Shown piece after piece: positions 25,867 through 34,708 of a stretch of 64,000 nt of DNA; within the stretch, counting starts at the first letter, position 1; the number at the start of each line of letters is the position of its first letter. The DNA is taken from the NCBI RefSeq assembly GCF_003369925.1, contig NZ_LARY01000001.1:682001-746000 (forward strand). Direction: 5' to 3'. Source of the DNA: Listeria kieliensis (GTDB lineage Bacteria > Bacillota > Bacilli > Lactobacillales > Listeriaceae). Both the position numbers and the translations under genes were made by a program. Under the pieces are notes generated by a model that saw nothing but the letters and a program-made list of their open reading frames with translations, was not told the origin of the DNA and made no database searches.

Positions 25867-26711
25867 TTACGAACTTTCTAGACGGTTTGCAAAATTTCCA
25901 TTTTTTGCAAAATGCACTCATTACTTCGCTTGTTATCGGCGTAGTTTCAGGTACCATTGGTTGTTTTATCATCCTGCGAGGCATGTCACTTATGGGAGAC
26001 GCGATTTCCCACGCGGTTCTTCCGGGGGTAGCCATTTCGTTTATTTTAGAGATTAACTTTTTTATTGGCGCGATTCTCTTCGGATTATTAGCCTCAATTA
26101 TGATCACATATATTAAATCTAACAGTGCTATCAAAGGAGATACTGCAATTGGTATTACATTTAGTTCTTTTTTAGCTCTTGGTGTCATTTTAATTGGCGT
26201 GGCTAACAGTTCAACGGATTTGTTCCATATTTTATTTGGAAATATTTTAGCCGTACAAGATGTGGATAAATGGATTACGATTGGCGTTTCTGTCTTTGTT
26301 CTTGCAGTCATTGTATTATTTTTCAAGGAACTACTCATCACTTCTTTTGATCCGCTCATGGCAAAAGCGCTCGGAATGAAAGTTCAATTTTATCATTATT
26401 TATTGATGCTGCTGTTAACGCTTGTTTCAGTTACGGCGATGCAAAGTGTAGGAACGATTTTGATTGTTGCGATGTTAATTACACCTGCTGCAACGGCGTA
26501 CTTATTTTCAACGAGTTTGAAGAAAATGGTCATTTTGTCAGCTTTTCTGGGCGCGTTAGCTTCTTTTGTCGGCTTATTCATCGGTTATAGCTTTAATATA
26601 GCGGTTAGTTCGAGCATTGTACTGACTTCGGCGCTTTTCTTTGCAGTGAGCTTTTTCTTGTCGCCAAAGCAAAAATTTTTAAGAAAGAAGGCTAGGATCA
26701 ATGAAAATTAA
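25863..26711 (+). CDS. mntC: Manganese ABC transporter, permease
   Basis: The 282-residue ABC-3 family integral membrane protein has about eight hydrophobic segments. Signature regions are [23 protein letters not shown] near the N-terminus and [12 protein letters not shown] later. It overlaps the ATPase gene by 4 nt and the lipoprotein gene by 11 nt, indicating one translationally coupled operon. Confidence 0.87.
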   Translation: MITNFLDGLQNFHFLQNALITSLVIGVVSGTIGCFIILRGMSLMGDAISHAVLPGVAISFILEINFFIGAILFGLLASIMITYIKSNSAIKGDTAIGITFSSFLALGVILIGVANSSTDLFHILFGNILAVQDVDKWITIGVSVFVLAVIVLFFKELLITSFDPLMAKALGMKVQFYHYLLMLLLTLVSVTAMQSVGTILIVAMLITPAATAYLFSTSLKKMVILSAFLGALASFVGLFIGYSFNIAVSSSIVLTSALFFAVSFFLSPKQKFLRKKARINEN

Positions 26712-27645
26712 TTGGGAAATGGGGATAAAATGGTTGTTGCCTGTTTTGTTTTTATTTGTTTTGACGGCTTGTTCAAGCGCCAAAGACTCATCAAATGGAA
26801 AGGGGAATCAATTAAATGTAGTCGTAACGAACTCGATTCTAGCAGATATCACAAAAAATATTGCCGGCAGTAAAGTGAAGCTTCATAGTATTGTTCCGGT
26901 TGGAAAAGATCCGCATGAATATGAGCCGCTCCCTGAAGATGTCAAGAAAACGTCAATGGCGGATGTGATTTTTTATAATGGGATTAACCTAGAAACGGGT
27001 GGGAATGCTTGGTTCACAAAACTAATGAAAAATGCCAAGAAAAAAGAAAATCAAGATTTTTTTGCTGTGAGTGAGGGCGTTAAAGTCATCTATCTGGAGG
27101 GGAAAGGGGAAGAAGGTAAGGAAGATCCGCATGCTTGGCTGAACCTTGAAAATGGAATCCAGTACGCGAAAAATATTGAAAAAGAACTTTCAAAAAAAGA
27201 TCCGGATCATGCTGCTTATTATCAGAAGAACTTGCAAAGCTATGTCGACAAGCTTTCTAAATTGGATCAGGAAGTGAAAGAAAAATTTAAAGCAATCCCA
27301 AAAGCTAAAAAAATGATTGTAACGAGTGAAGGGTGCTTTAAATATTTCTCGAAAGCATATCAAATTCCTTCTGCCTATATTTGGGAAATTAATACGGAAG
27401 AAGAAGGGACGCCCAATCAAATTAAAACTTTGGTGCAAAAATTGCGAAATAGTGAAGTGCCGGCATTATTTGTGGAAAGTAGTGTTAGCGACAAGCCAAT
27501 GAAAACCGTCGCAAAAGATACAGGTATTCCTATTCATGCAAAGATTTTTACGGATTCAGTTGCGAAGCAAGGAGAAAATGGAGATAGTTACTACGAGATG
27601 ATGAAATGGAACTTGGAGAAAATTTCGGAAGGATTGTCTAAATAA
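26701..27645 (+). CDS. mntA: Manganese-binding lipoprotein (PsaA/MntA family)
   Basis: The 314-residue cluster A-I solute-binding protein has a lipoprotein signal ending LTAC with Cys24 as the lipid-bearing residue. Metal ligands of the family are present: His in GKDPHEYEP, His in EDPHAWLN, Glu in VTSEGCF, and Asp in IFTDSVA. It captures Mn2+ (or Zn2+) outside the membrane and delivers it to the permease. In streptococci relatives are called adhesins, a secondary property. Confidence 0.88.
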   Translation: MKINWEMGIKWLLPVLFLFVLTACSSAKDSSNGKGNQLNVVVTNSILADITKNIAGSKVKLHSIVPVGKDPHEYEPLPEDVKKTSMADVIFYNGINLETGGNAWFTKLMKNAKKKENQDFFAVSEGVKVIYLEGKGEEGKEDPHAWLNLENGIQYAKNIEKELSKKDPDHAAYYQKNLQSYVDKLSKLDQEVKEKFKAIPKAKKMIVTSEGCFKYFSKAYQIPSAYIWEINTEEEGTPNQIKTLVQKLRNSEVPALFVESSVSDKPMKTVAKDTGIPIHAKIFTDSVAKQGENGDSYYEMMKWNLEKISEGLSK

Positions 27646-27655
27646 AAACTTTGAG

Positions 27656-27694
27656 AGTGACTGTTTACTAATTTTTCTTTTGTAAGCAGTCGCT
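27656..27694 (+). terminator. terminator of mnt operon
   Basis: The 13-bp stem (27656-27668 with 27682-27694, two wobbles) has a 13-nt loop and is followed by a T-rich run. Confidence 0.65.
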
Positions 27695-28070
27695 TTCTAT
27701 ATATTTTTTTCACAAATAGGCTAATCGAGGGATAAAAATCTTGCTTTTTCTCTTGAAAAAAAGAATAAAAAAAGCAAGAAAGCGCTTAAAAATCATATAT
27801 TCATCCATTTTTTTCTTTTTTTTACTAGAAAATAAAAAGGCAGAATAGTTAAAAAATTTCATGCCAAGAGAAACGGAACAAATGATCGAAGGAAGGGATA
27901 ACCAAGCTATTTTGACAGTAAAATAGCAAGAAAGATCTGTTTTCTTAAAAACGACTAAATCAGGAGACTGACTTCATATTGAAATAATATGAAATGAATC
28001 AGTAGTTGATTTGAAATGTTGATGTGTTATGATTAGTTCGCATTAAAAATTAAGGAGTGGTTTTTTAATA
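27695..28070 (+). other. long AT-rich leader region upstream of LysM gene
   Basis: This 376-nt gap holds an imperfect TCTTGCTTTTT.../AAAAAAGCAAGA inverted repeat at about 27739-27779, next to AGAAAGCGCTTAAA, a loose cre-like sequence. A likely promoter TTGATT (28006-28011), 16 nt, TATGAT (28028-28033) is followed by RBS AAGGAGTGG. No ORF or known riboswitch was recognised. Confidence 0.45.
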
Positions 28071-28700
28071 ATGAAGAAAAACGTACTAAAGATGGCTGTA
28101 GCTACATTAACGGTAGGAGTAACGACGGTTGTAGGAGGTCATTTAGCAAACGCTGAATCTGTGAGCGTTGCAAAAGGGGATACGTTATCTAAAATTGCTA
28201 ATGAACACAACACTACTGTCGCTAATCTTGCCCAATTAAATGGGATTGCTAATATTAACCTAATTTATGTTGGTCAAACGTTGGAAGTTGGAAACGGAGG
28301 AGCTAGTCAAACAGCTCAACCTACAACTCAAGCTGCGGCAAGCCAAGGTCAAGCAACTACGCAAAAGCAGCAAGCACCTAGCCAAAGCCAAACGCAAAGC
28401 AGCCAACCAAGACAACAACAAGCTACACAGCAAACTCAAACTCAAGCTAAAGCAGCCAATACAGGGAGTTCAAGTGATCAACAAGCCAAGGAATGGATTG
28501 CACAAAGAGAATCTGGTGGTTCTTACGGTGCAAGAAGCGCATCTGGTAAATATATCGGACGCTATCAACTAACAAATTCATATTTGAAAGGTGACTATTC
28601 TCAAGCTAACCAAGAACGTGTAGCTAATAGTTATGTACAAAGCCGTTATGGTTCATGGAGCAATGCGAAAGCACACCACGAACAATATGGCTGGTACTAA
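28071..28700 (+). CDS. Secreted LysM protein with Apf/transglycosylase-like C-terminus
   Basis: The 209-residue exported protein has a signal peptide ending HLANAES, then one LysM domain (SVAKGDTLSKIANEHNTT...IYVGQTLEV) for peptidoglycan binding. A low-complexity Q/S/T/A linker (residues 80-140) follows. The C-terminal domain is like aggregation-promoting factors and lysozyme-fold muralidases: AKEWIAQRESGGSYGARS, GRYQLTNSYL, HHEQYGWY. The Glu in QRESGG is the probable catalytic acid. The likely role is wall turnover or cell-surface maintenance. Confidence 0.85.
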   Translation: MKKNVLKMAVATLTVGVTTVVGGHLANAESVSVAKGDTLSKIANEHNTTVANLAQLNGIANINLIYVGQTLEVGNGGASQTAQPTTQAAASQGQATTQKQQAPSQSQTQSSQPRQQQATQQTQTQAKAANTGSSSDQQAKEWIAQRESGGSYGARSASGKYIGRYQLTNSYLKGDYSQANQERVANSYVQSRYGSWSNAKAHHEQYGWY

Positions 28701-28726
28701 GCCGTTAAAAGTAAAAAGATAACAAT

Positions 28727-28767
28727 AAAAATGAGTCAAGGTTCTCTGAACTTTGACTCATTTTTTT
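28727..28767 (+). terminator. terminator after LysM gene
   Basis: The 18-nt arms 28727-28744 and 28748-28765 have a 3-nt loop and end in seven T. Confidence 0.9.
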
Positions 28768-28811
28768 GTGTTAAATAAATTTCGTTGAGCAAAAATGTGT
28801 GTTTTTTCCTA

Positions 28812-28840
28812 TTGTAAAAAAGAACGTATGTTCGTAAAAT
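28812..28840 (+). promoter_or_regulatory. SOS promoter with LexA box
   Basis: TTGTAA (28812-28817), 17 nt, TAAAAT (28835-28840). Inside the spacer, AGAACGTATGTTCG (28821-28834) matches the Gram-positive LexA/DinR consensus CGAACnnnnGTTCG except at its first base. LexA binding here would block RNA polymerase. Confidence 0.85.
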
Positions 28841-28880
28841 GGATTTACAGGAAATGAATTTTTTAGAAGAGGTGAAAAGG

Positions 28881-30194
28881 GTGACTTATTATCAAGACGA
28901 ACCCCTTCATCATGTGTTTTGCTTAGACGTAAAAAGTTTTTATGCAAGTGTGGAATGCCTCGCGCGCGGACTTGATCCCATGACGACCATGCTTGTTGTT
29001 ATGAGCGGAGATAGGAATACGAGTGGACTAGTGCTTTCCGCAAGTCCTGCTGCGAAAAAAAGGCTGGGTGTATCGAATGTTTGCCGAGGCTTTGATGTTC
29101 CAAAACATCCAGAGTTAGTCATTGCACCACCACGAATGAAATTATATATGACCTATCACAAGGAAATTTTAACTATTTTTAGACGCTATATGGCTGATGA
29201 AGATATTCATGTTTATAGCATTGATGAACAGTTTGGAGACTTAACTAAGAGTTATCATTTATTTGGAGAAAGCCCTGAAGAAGTTTGTCACAAGATTCAG
29301 CGAGAGATTTTTCTTGAACTAGGGCTTTATACAACGATTGGATTATCTGTCAACGTCTTGCTTGCAAAAGTCTGTATGGATGTGGAAGCTAAGAAAAATG
29401 CAGGCATGTTTGCGCACTGGGGCTATGAAGATGTCAAAACTAAAATGTGGCCACTCAAGCTAAGTGAGTTTTGGGGAATTGGCAAGCGAATGGAACTTCG
29501 CTTGAATCAGCTAGGTCTTTATACGATTGGGGATTTAGCACTTAGCAACCCCTTTTTATTAAAGACGCAATTTGGTGTGATGGGGCTTCAATATTACATG
29601 CACGCCTGGGGAATCGATCGCTCTATTTTGGCGGAGAAAGAAAAATATCAACCAAAAGAAAAATCTCTTGGAAACTCACAAGTCCTTCCAAAGGGCTATA
29701 CAAGTGCTACCAAAATTCAAATCGTTTTAGCCGAAATGTGTGTTCAGCTCGCACAGCGCTTGCGGACAAAACAAGTAGAAGGATCTGTTTTAAGCTTGCA
29801 CATGCAGTATGCTTATGAAGATGGAAAGCGTCGGAGTAGTTTGTCTCATCAAATAAAAATATCGCCAACCAATCATAGCAAGCGTTTAACGCAGTATGTA
29901 CATCGCTTGTTTCAAAAATACTGGAATCATACTGAGGTTCGCACCATCAGCCTTTATATTGGGAAATTACAGCCCGTTTCCGCTTTTCAACTCAGTTTAT
30001 TTGAAGACCCTGATCTTTTAATGCGCGAAGAGGCGATTGATCAAACGATTTCAGAAATTCGGAGTAGATACTCGTTCACTTCTATTTTTTACGCTCATTC
30101 CCTGATTGAAGGGGCAACAGCACTACGGCGTGCGTCACTTGTTGGCGGACATGCAGGGGGAATGGACGGTTTGGATGGTAATTCTCATGAATGA
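28881..30194 (+). CDS. Y-family DNA polymerase, UvrX/YqjW type
   Basis: The 437-residue translesion polymerase has active-site segments FCLDVKSFYASVECLARG (metal Asp, steric-gate region) and VYSIDEQFGDL (second acidic pair). Little-finger residues extend to the C-terminus. An ATG at 28839 would overlap the promoter -10, so the start is placed at GTG 28881, 8 nt after AAGAGGTG. The LexA box upstream makes it an SOS gene. A C-terminal extension ends near the YolD start, an 8-nt overlap, as in the yqjW-yqjX pairs of Bacillus. Confidence 0.87.
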   Translation: MTYYQDEPLHHVFCLDVKSFYASVECLARGLDPMTTMLVVMSGDRNTSGLVLSASPAAKKRLGVSNVCRGFDVPKHPELVIAPPRMKLYMTYHKEILTIFRRYMADEDIHVYSIDEQFGDLTKSYHLFGESPEEVCHKIQREIFLELGLYTTIGLSVNVLLAKVCMDVEAKKNAGMFAHWGYEDVKTKMWPLKLSEFWGIGKRMELRLNQLGLYTIGDLALSNPFLLKTQFGVMGLQYYMHAWGIDRSILAEKEKYQPKEKSLGNSQVLPKGYTSATKIQIVLAEMCVQLAQRLRTKQVEGSVLSLHMQYAYEDGKRRSSLSHQIKISPTNHSKRLTQYVHRLFQKYWNHTEVRTISLYIGKLQPVSAFQLSLFEDPDLLMREEAIDQTISEIRSRYSFTSIFYAHSLIEGATALRRASLVGGHAGGMDGLDGNSHE

Positions 30195-30573
30195 GCGGGA
30201 AAAGGAAGCGGAGGAGTGGCTCAGACAAGTAAAAAAAACGTATATAGATCGCGGAATGATGAAATGGTCGGGTTTTTATTTATCTGATCATACAGCACAA
30301 ATGGAGGAAGAGCGCCGAAAACGAAAGCAAATTTTTGTGGCAAAAAGTGAGATGAGCCTTGAACAAATTGGTGAGGTTCTTGAAGAGGCTTTTTCGAAAG
30401 GAAGGGTTGTCTCACTACAAATGGCAGAACTGAATGAAGAGCACGTGTATGAAGCTGATTTAACCGGTAAGGTCATTAGTTTTTTAGAAAACCGCATTTA
30501 TTTGCAAGAAAAAAAGGGAGCTATTCAAATTGTTTCCATCGAGAAAATACGCCATGCAGAAATCGTACATTGA
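30187..30573 (+). CDS. YolD-like protein
   Basis: The 128-residue protein has the YolD signature DRGMMKWSGFYLSDHTAQM near residue 18, an acidic/basic helical middle, and a beta-rich C-terminus (GKVISFLENRIYLQ). YolD-like proteins accompany UvrX/UmuC-type polymerases in Firmicutes and may be functional partners like UmuD. ATG 30187 overlaps the polymerase stop. No strong RBS is seen, so translation probably depends on coupling. Confidence 0.8.
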   Translation: MNEREKEAEEWLRQVKKTYIDRGMMKWSGFYLSDHTAQMEEERRKRKQIFVAKSEMSLEQIGEVLEEAFSKGRVVSLQMAELNEEHVYEADLTGKVISFLENRIYLQEKKGAIQIVSIEKIRHAEIVH

Positions 30574-30711
30574 TACGCAGGTAAGGCGTTTGGCGTTTCA
30601 GTTTAGTGGAAAGTGGGAATGGAAGTATGCAACCTCTGAAAAGGTTAACCTCTAAGAAAGTCACCATGGTTTGAAATGAGAACTTTAGAACATAAGAAGG
30701 AAAGTGATTCC

Positions 30712-30987
30712 ATGAAAGTTCCGAATGCAGACAGTATTTTTGTGATTCTTAGAGCTGCATATTATCACCCACAAACCCAGATCACACAGTTAACCTTGAA
30801 ACAATTGAATGAAAAACGAGTTCACTACCACTCAAAAACGGAACTTCTACATACGGTTTATTGGCTGGAATGGAAAGAATATTTAAAACGCGGGGAAGTA
30901 GCCAGTCAAAAGCCTTATTATGAGCTGACAGAAAAAGGCGAAGAAATGTATCAATTACTTCAAGAATCGGACGTAGCTGACGATTAA
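30712..30987 (+). CDS. Small hypothetical protein, possible winged helix
   Basis: The 91-residue soluble protein has segments IFVILRAAYYHP, LTLKQLNEKRVHYHS, TVYWLEWKEYLKRG and PYYELTEKGEEMYQLL. The last looks like the wing and end of a winged-helix domain (YxLTxKGxxxxxLL), so a DNA-binding role is possible. ATG 30712 is used because AAGGAAAG precedes it. I do not recognise a named family. It is convergent with yitT across a shared terminator. Confidence 0.6.
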   Translation: MKVPNADSIFVILRAAYYHPQTQITQLTLKQLNEKRVHYHSKTELLHTVYWLEWKEYLKRGEVASQKPYYELTEKGEEMYQLLQESDVADD

Positions 30988-30997
30988 ATCCACAAAA

Positions 30998-31024
30998 AAG
31001 CGGAAGCAAATTTTGCTTCCGCTT
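30998..31024. terminator. bidirectional terminator
   Basis: The 10-bp arms AAGCGGAAGC (30998-31007) and GCTTCCGCTT (31015-31024) have A/T-rich flanks on both sides and are shared by the convergent small gene and yitT. Confidence 0.8.
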
Positions 31025-31029
31025 AAACT

Positions 31030-31875
31030 TTATTCGCTTGTGATTTGTTTTGTGAACCCTTCGCCAACAACACTTTGCGCGTCATTAATAATGAAAAAGG
31101 CTTTTTCATCATGTTTGTTAACGATCTTTGTGAGTGGCAGAAGTTGTTGCCTGCTAATCACAATATAAAGAATTTTTTTGCCTTGTCTTGTATAGTATCC
31201 TTCAGCATCAAAAAGTGTTATCCCACGTCCAATCTTTAAGTCCACTTCTTTTGCGATTGCTTCATATTGATCCGAAATGATCGTAACCGACTTTTTAGGA
31301 TTGAAGCCTTCGAGGATAAAGTCTAGTACTTTCGTAGAAGTATAAAGGGAGAGAATCGTAAATAACATATTTTGAAAGCCGATAATGAATACAGAGGGAA
31401 TCACAACGATTAAGTCAAAAAATAGCAAGGCGTAACTTGTGTTCCAACCTAGGTACTTATTGGCAATTTTTGCAAGAATAGCGCTACCAGCAGTGGTTCC
31501 TCCACCTTGCATGATGAGCCCCATCCCAAGTCCCATGAGGGCTCCTGCAAAAATAGCAGCAATGATCGTTTGATCCGTTTGAAAAGCAATCGGTTCAGTA
31601 AGTCGTAAGAAAAGTGAAGTAAAAAGAATAGCGATAATCGTTAAAATAATCGTTTGTCGGTCAAGGTATTTATAACCGATTATAAGTAAAATCCCATTAA
31701 AAATTAGCGTCGTAATCGCAGGTGCTATCCCAAAAGCATAATAAAGGATCATCGTGAGCCCCGTTACGCCGCCTTCCCCTAAATGATTGGGAATAGCAAA
31801 AATATTAACGGCGAGAGAAAAGATAAAAGCGCCAATAATAATTTTCCCAAAAGTAAATGCCCATTTTTTTGTCAT
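31030..31875 (-). CDS. YitT-family membrane protein (DUF161 + DUF2179)
   Basis: The 281-residue protein has about six transmembrane segments. Typical regions are IFAIPNHLGEGGVTGLTMILYY, GLGMGLIMQGGGTTAGSAILAKI and a cytosolic C-terminal DUF2179 domain starting about 200 (SVTIISDQYEAIAKEVDLK...GRGITLFDAEGYYT). Function is unknown; the DUF2179 part resembles small ligand-binding domains. RBS AAAGGAG lies 7 nt before the ATG. A structured leader with an internal terminator hairpin lies just upstream, suggesting expression by read-through or antitermination. Confidence 0.85.
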   Translation of the reverse strand: MTKKWAFTFGKIIIGAFIFSLAVNIFAIPNHLGEGGVTGLTMILYYAFGIAPAITTLIFNGILLIIGYKYLDRQTIILTIIAILFTSLFLRLTEPIAFQTDQTIIAAIFAGALMGLGMGLIMQGGGTTAGSAILAKIANKYLGWNTSYALLFFDLIVVIPSVFIIGFQNMLFTILSLYTSTKVLDFILEGFNPKKSVTIISDQYEAIAKEVDLKIGRGITLFDAEGYYTRQGKKILYIVISRQQLLPLTKIVNKHDEKAFFIINDAQSVVGEGFTKQITSE

Positions 31876-31897
31876 GAATCAATCTCCTTTCTTGCAC

Positions 31898-31997
31898 GGT
31901 GAGCGCAAAAAAATACCCCGAAGATTCCTTCGAATCAACGGAGTCTTTTTTCTAAAAAAGCATCAACGCAACTTCCGGTTGCCTCGACTGTCTCACC
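31898..31997 (-). promoter_or_regulatory. structured leader RNA candidate upstream of yitT
   Basis: On the minus strand a 100-nt element is closed by GGTGAG (31992-31997 complement) and CTCACC (31898-31903 complement). Inside are a 5-bp hairpin GCAAC/GTTGC (31968-31982), a U6/A6-type hairpin, and a strong hairpin (31915-31944, outer ACTCCG/CGGGGT, inner GATTC/GAATC). The last is followed by T7 on the minus strand and by T6 on the plus strand, so it can terminate both ways. CGTTGAT occurs twice, offering alternative pairing. It matches no riboswitch that I know. An attenuator or riboswitch is inferred. Confidence 0.45.
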
Positions 31998-32061
31998 ATA
32001 AAAAGCCATTTAATTTTCTTTTTAAAATTAGCATAGAATTTGTGATTTGGCAAGCTTACAA

Positions 32062-32169
32062 TTAACCAAAAATAGCTAAAATCGGCATCAGGTTAAGTAA
32101 AAATAGACCAACTAAAACACTGATAACAATTTTAATAACCAGCGGCTTTTCGCTTTCTGTTTGTTTCAT
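32062..32169 (-). CDS. 35-residue single-helix membrane peptide
   Basis: ATG at 32169 (minus) follows AAAGGGG at 9 nt and encodes MKQTESEKPLVIKIVI, then a hydrophobic segment ending PILAIFG and TAA at 32062-32064. The polar, charged N-terminus followed by one transmembrane helix and good translation signals support a real small gene. It lies on the same strand as yitT, with the structured element between them. Family and function are unknown. Confidence 0.65.
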   Translation of the reverse strand: MKQTESEKPLVIKIVISVLVGLFLLNLMPILAIFG

Positions 32170-32294
32170 CTTAGAATGCCCCTTTCTGAAATTTTAATTC
32201 GTAGTAAAAAAAAACGCCTACATCTACCCTAAGTGTACCATAAAACTAGTGGTTTTTGGAGATAATTATGCTACAATAATGGCGGGTGAGGAAT

Positions 32295-33008
32295 TTGAAT
32301 AAAAAAAAATACTACGATATTTATTTACAGATTGAAAATCGAATTCTTGGAAAAGTTTATCAAGCAGGAGAATTGCTACCAAGTGAAAATGAATTAGCAA
32401 AGGAATTCCAAGTATCGCGTGAGACCATTCGCAAGGCGCTTGTTCTCTTACTAGAAAATGGCTTTATCCAAAAAATGCAGGGGAAAGGTTCCATCGTGAT
32501 AGACCGGGAGCGCTATTCGTTTCCTGTTTCAGGTTTGACAAGCTTCAAAGAATTACATCAAGAGCAGCATATGAATGCCGTCACACGCGTGATCAAAAAC
32601 GATTATGAAAAGCTACCTGAGCAGGTAAGAAAATACGTTTCTTTACCAGATGGGGCAAAAGCCTGGCACATTGAGCGCGTCCGCTATTTGCGAGGCGAGG
32701 CCGTTATTTTGGATAAAGACTTTCTTTTGGAACCTGGCATGAAAAAAATTACTGAGGAGCAACTGGAAAATTCGCTTTATGAATATTTAGAACAGGAGCT
32801 TGGCTACGAAATCAGCTATGCGCAAAAAGAATTTACCGTCGAACCCGTGACATCAGAAGACCGAAAATGGCTGGATTTAGAAGAAGATACCCATGTTGTT
32901 GTGGTGCGAAGCGCAGTTTTCTTGCAAGATACAACGCTTTTCCAGTACACAGAATCTCGCCATAGACTCGACCGCTTTCGTTTCATTGATTTTGCTCGTA
33001 GACGCTAA
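32295..33008 (+). CDS. treR: Trehalose operon repressor, GntR/HutC family
   Basis: The regulator of about 237 residues has an N-terminal winged helix (GELLPSENELAKEFQVSRETIRKALVLLLENGFIQ, then KGKGSIVI-like wing) and a C-terminal UTRA ligand domain. FPVSGLTSFKEL at the junction is characteristic of TreR. In Bacillus TreR releases its operator when trehalose 6-phosphate binds. A perfect operator-like palindrome lies before the trehalose PTS gene. The start is uncertain: TTG 32295 fits the family N-terminus, GTG 32286 is also in frame. A -10 like TACAAT at 32272 would give a very short leader. It is convergent with treA. Confidence 0.85.
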   Translation: MNKKKYYDIYLQIENRILGKVYQAGELLPSENELAKEFQVSRETIRKALVLLLENGFIQKMQGKGSIVIDRERYSFPVSGLTSFKELHQEQHMNAVTRVIKNDYEKLPEQVRKYVSLPDGAKAWHIERVRYLRGEAVILDKDFLLEPGMKKITEEQLENSLYEYLEQELGYEISYAQKEFTVEPVTSEDRKWLDLEEDTHVVVVRSAVFLQDTTLFQYTESRHRLDRFRFIDFARRR

Positions 33009-33038
33009 AACAAGCCTTCATTTTCGAAGGCTTGTTTT
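33007..33038. terminator. bidirectional terminator between treR and treA
   Basis: The 13-bp arms 33007-33019 and 33026-33038 have a 6-nt loop, with A-run and T-run ends. Confidence 0.88.
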
Positions 33039-33042
33039 CGTT

Positions 33043-34695
33043 TTATTTGGGCAAAAGAATAGCCAAAGTTTCATAAGACTGTAACGTGATTTGCTTGGCT
33101 AATTGACTTCGCTTCACATTCGAAAGTAAAATCTTTCCTTGAAGAAAAGCTTCAGGAAGTGGAATTTCATGCGGCGTTTCCCCGTAATAATGAATCGCAA
33201 GTAGAGTGGCTTCTTCATTTTCACGAAGATAACTGATGATGCGCTCTTCATCCACCAAATAAGGTGTGTAGTTTCCAAATTGGATCACAGAATGCGTTTT
33301 CCTTATTTCAATTAGCTTCTTATAAAAGTAAAAAATGCTATCTGGCTCTCGAAGCGCATCCTGAACATTAATCCAAGAAACGCTATCTGAAACTGGATAA
33401 AGAGGGGTTCCCGTTGTGAAACCTGCTTTGGCATCGTTTTCCCATTGCATCGGAATTCGACTATTATCACGTGACCGTGCTTGGATAACTTCCATGGTTT
33501 CCCGTTCGGAGAGGCCTTCTTTTTGAAGCAATTGATAGTGATTGATCGTCTCGATATCACTGTAACTTTGAATGTCTTTAAACCTTGGATTGATCATCCC
33601 GATTTCTTCACCCATATAAATGTAAGGTGTGCCTCGCATCAAATGGATCGTTGCCGCAAGAAGCGTTGCCGCTTGATAATGGAATTCTGGCTTGTCGGAT
33701 GTGAAGCGGCCGAGTGCCCGAGGCTGATCATGATTGTTCCAGAAAAGAGCATCCCAACCATTTCCGCTTGCCATATCCACTTGCCAAGTATGGAAAAGTT
33801 CTTTTAATTCAGCAAACCGAACCTGGTCGAGCTGCCATTTTTCACCATCTTTATAATCGACTTTTAAATGATGAAAATGGAAAACCATCGACAGTTCTTT
33901 TTCAGCTGGGTTGCTGTAGCGAATCGAATTGGCAATGCTCGTTGAGGACATTTCACCCACCGTGATCAGACCTTTCTTGCCAAAAGTTTTTGCATGAAGT
34001 TCTTTTAAATATTCATGAATGTGTGGGCCGTCTGTATAAAAGCGGCGCCCGTCGCCGATAAAATCATCTTCCAGCTTGTCAGGCTTTGAAATCAAATTAA
34101 GCACATCCAGCCGGAGTCCCGCGATTCCTTTTTGAGTCCAAAAGTCGACCACTTGATAAAGCGCTTCGCGAACTTCTGGATTCGACCAGTTCAAATCAGC
34201 TTGCGTGACATCAAAGAGGTGCAAGTAGAAATCATCCGAGGAAGCTAACTTTTCCCATGCTGAACCGCCAAATTTCGATGCCCAGTTTGTTGGTGGAAGG
34301 TCGCCCTTTCCCTTTTTAAAATAATAGAAGTCACGATATTTAGGGTGACCTTGAAGTGCTTTTTGAAACCACTCGTGTTCGGTAGAAGTATGATTTAACA
34401 CGAGGTCAATCATGACGCCAATCGAGCGCTTCTTCGCTTCACGCACGAGCGTATCAAAATCTTCCATTGTTCCAAAACGCGGATCAACCCCGGTGTAATC
34501 AGAAATATCATACCCATTATCATTTTGAGGGGAGGGATAGAAAGGGTTGATCCAAATTAAATCCACACCTAAGTTTTCTAAGTAATCCAGTTTGGCAGTG
34601 ATTCCCGGAAGATCCCCAACCCCGTCTCCATTTGAATCGTAAAAAGAACGCAAGTAGATTTGATAAATCGTTTTGTCGGCTATATTACCCATCAT
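33043..34695 (-). CDS. treA: Trehalose-6-phosphate hydrolase (GH13)
   Basis: The 550-residue alpha-glucosidase of the TreC/TreA type has conserved GH13 regions: MIDLVLNHTS, GLRLDVLNLI (nucleophile Asp), ITVGEMSST (acid/base Glu) and FWNNHDQPRALGR (transition-state Asp). It cleaves trehalose 6-phosphate into glucose and glucose 6-phosphate in the cytosol. ATG 34695 follows AAAGAGG and is preferred over the long upstream extension in frame. It starts 13 nt after the trehalose PTS gene, in one operon. Confidence 0.92.
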   Translation of the reverse strand: MMGNIADKTIYQIYLRSFYDSNGDGVGDLPGITAKLDYLENLGVDLIWINPFYPSPQNDNGYDISDYTGVDPRFGTMEDFDTLVREAKKRSIGVMIDLVLNHTSTEHEWFQKALQGHPKYRDFYYFKKGKGDLPPTNWASKFGGSAWEKLASSDDFYLHLFDVTQADLNWSNPEVREALYQVVDFWTQKGIAGLRLDVLNLISKPDKLEDDFIGDGRRFYTDGPHIHEYLKELHAKTFGKKGLITVGEMSSTSIANSIRYSNPAEKELSMVFHFHHLKVDYKDGEKWQLDQVRFAELKELFHTWQVDMASGNGWDALFWNNHDQPRALGRFTSDKPEFHYQAATLLAATIHLMRGTPYIYMGEEIGMINPRFKDIQSYSDIETINHYQLLQKEGLSERETMEVIQARSRDNSRIPMQWENDAKAGFTTGTPLYPVSDSVSWINVQDALREPDSIFYFYKKLIEIRKTHSVIQFGNYTPYLVDEERIISYLRENEEATLLAIHYYGETPHEIPLPEAFLQGKILLSNVKRSQLAKQITLQSYETLAILLPK

Positions 34696-34708
34696 TAAAC
34701 CTCTTTCA

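Noticed and set aside
27739-27779. Imperfect A/T inverted repeat as a terminator or riboswitch
   Set aside because: The arms are low-complexity and poorly matched in length, so it is only mentioned within the intergenic description.
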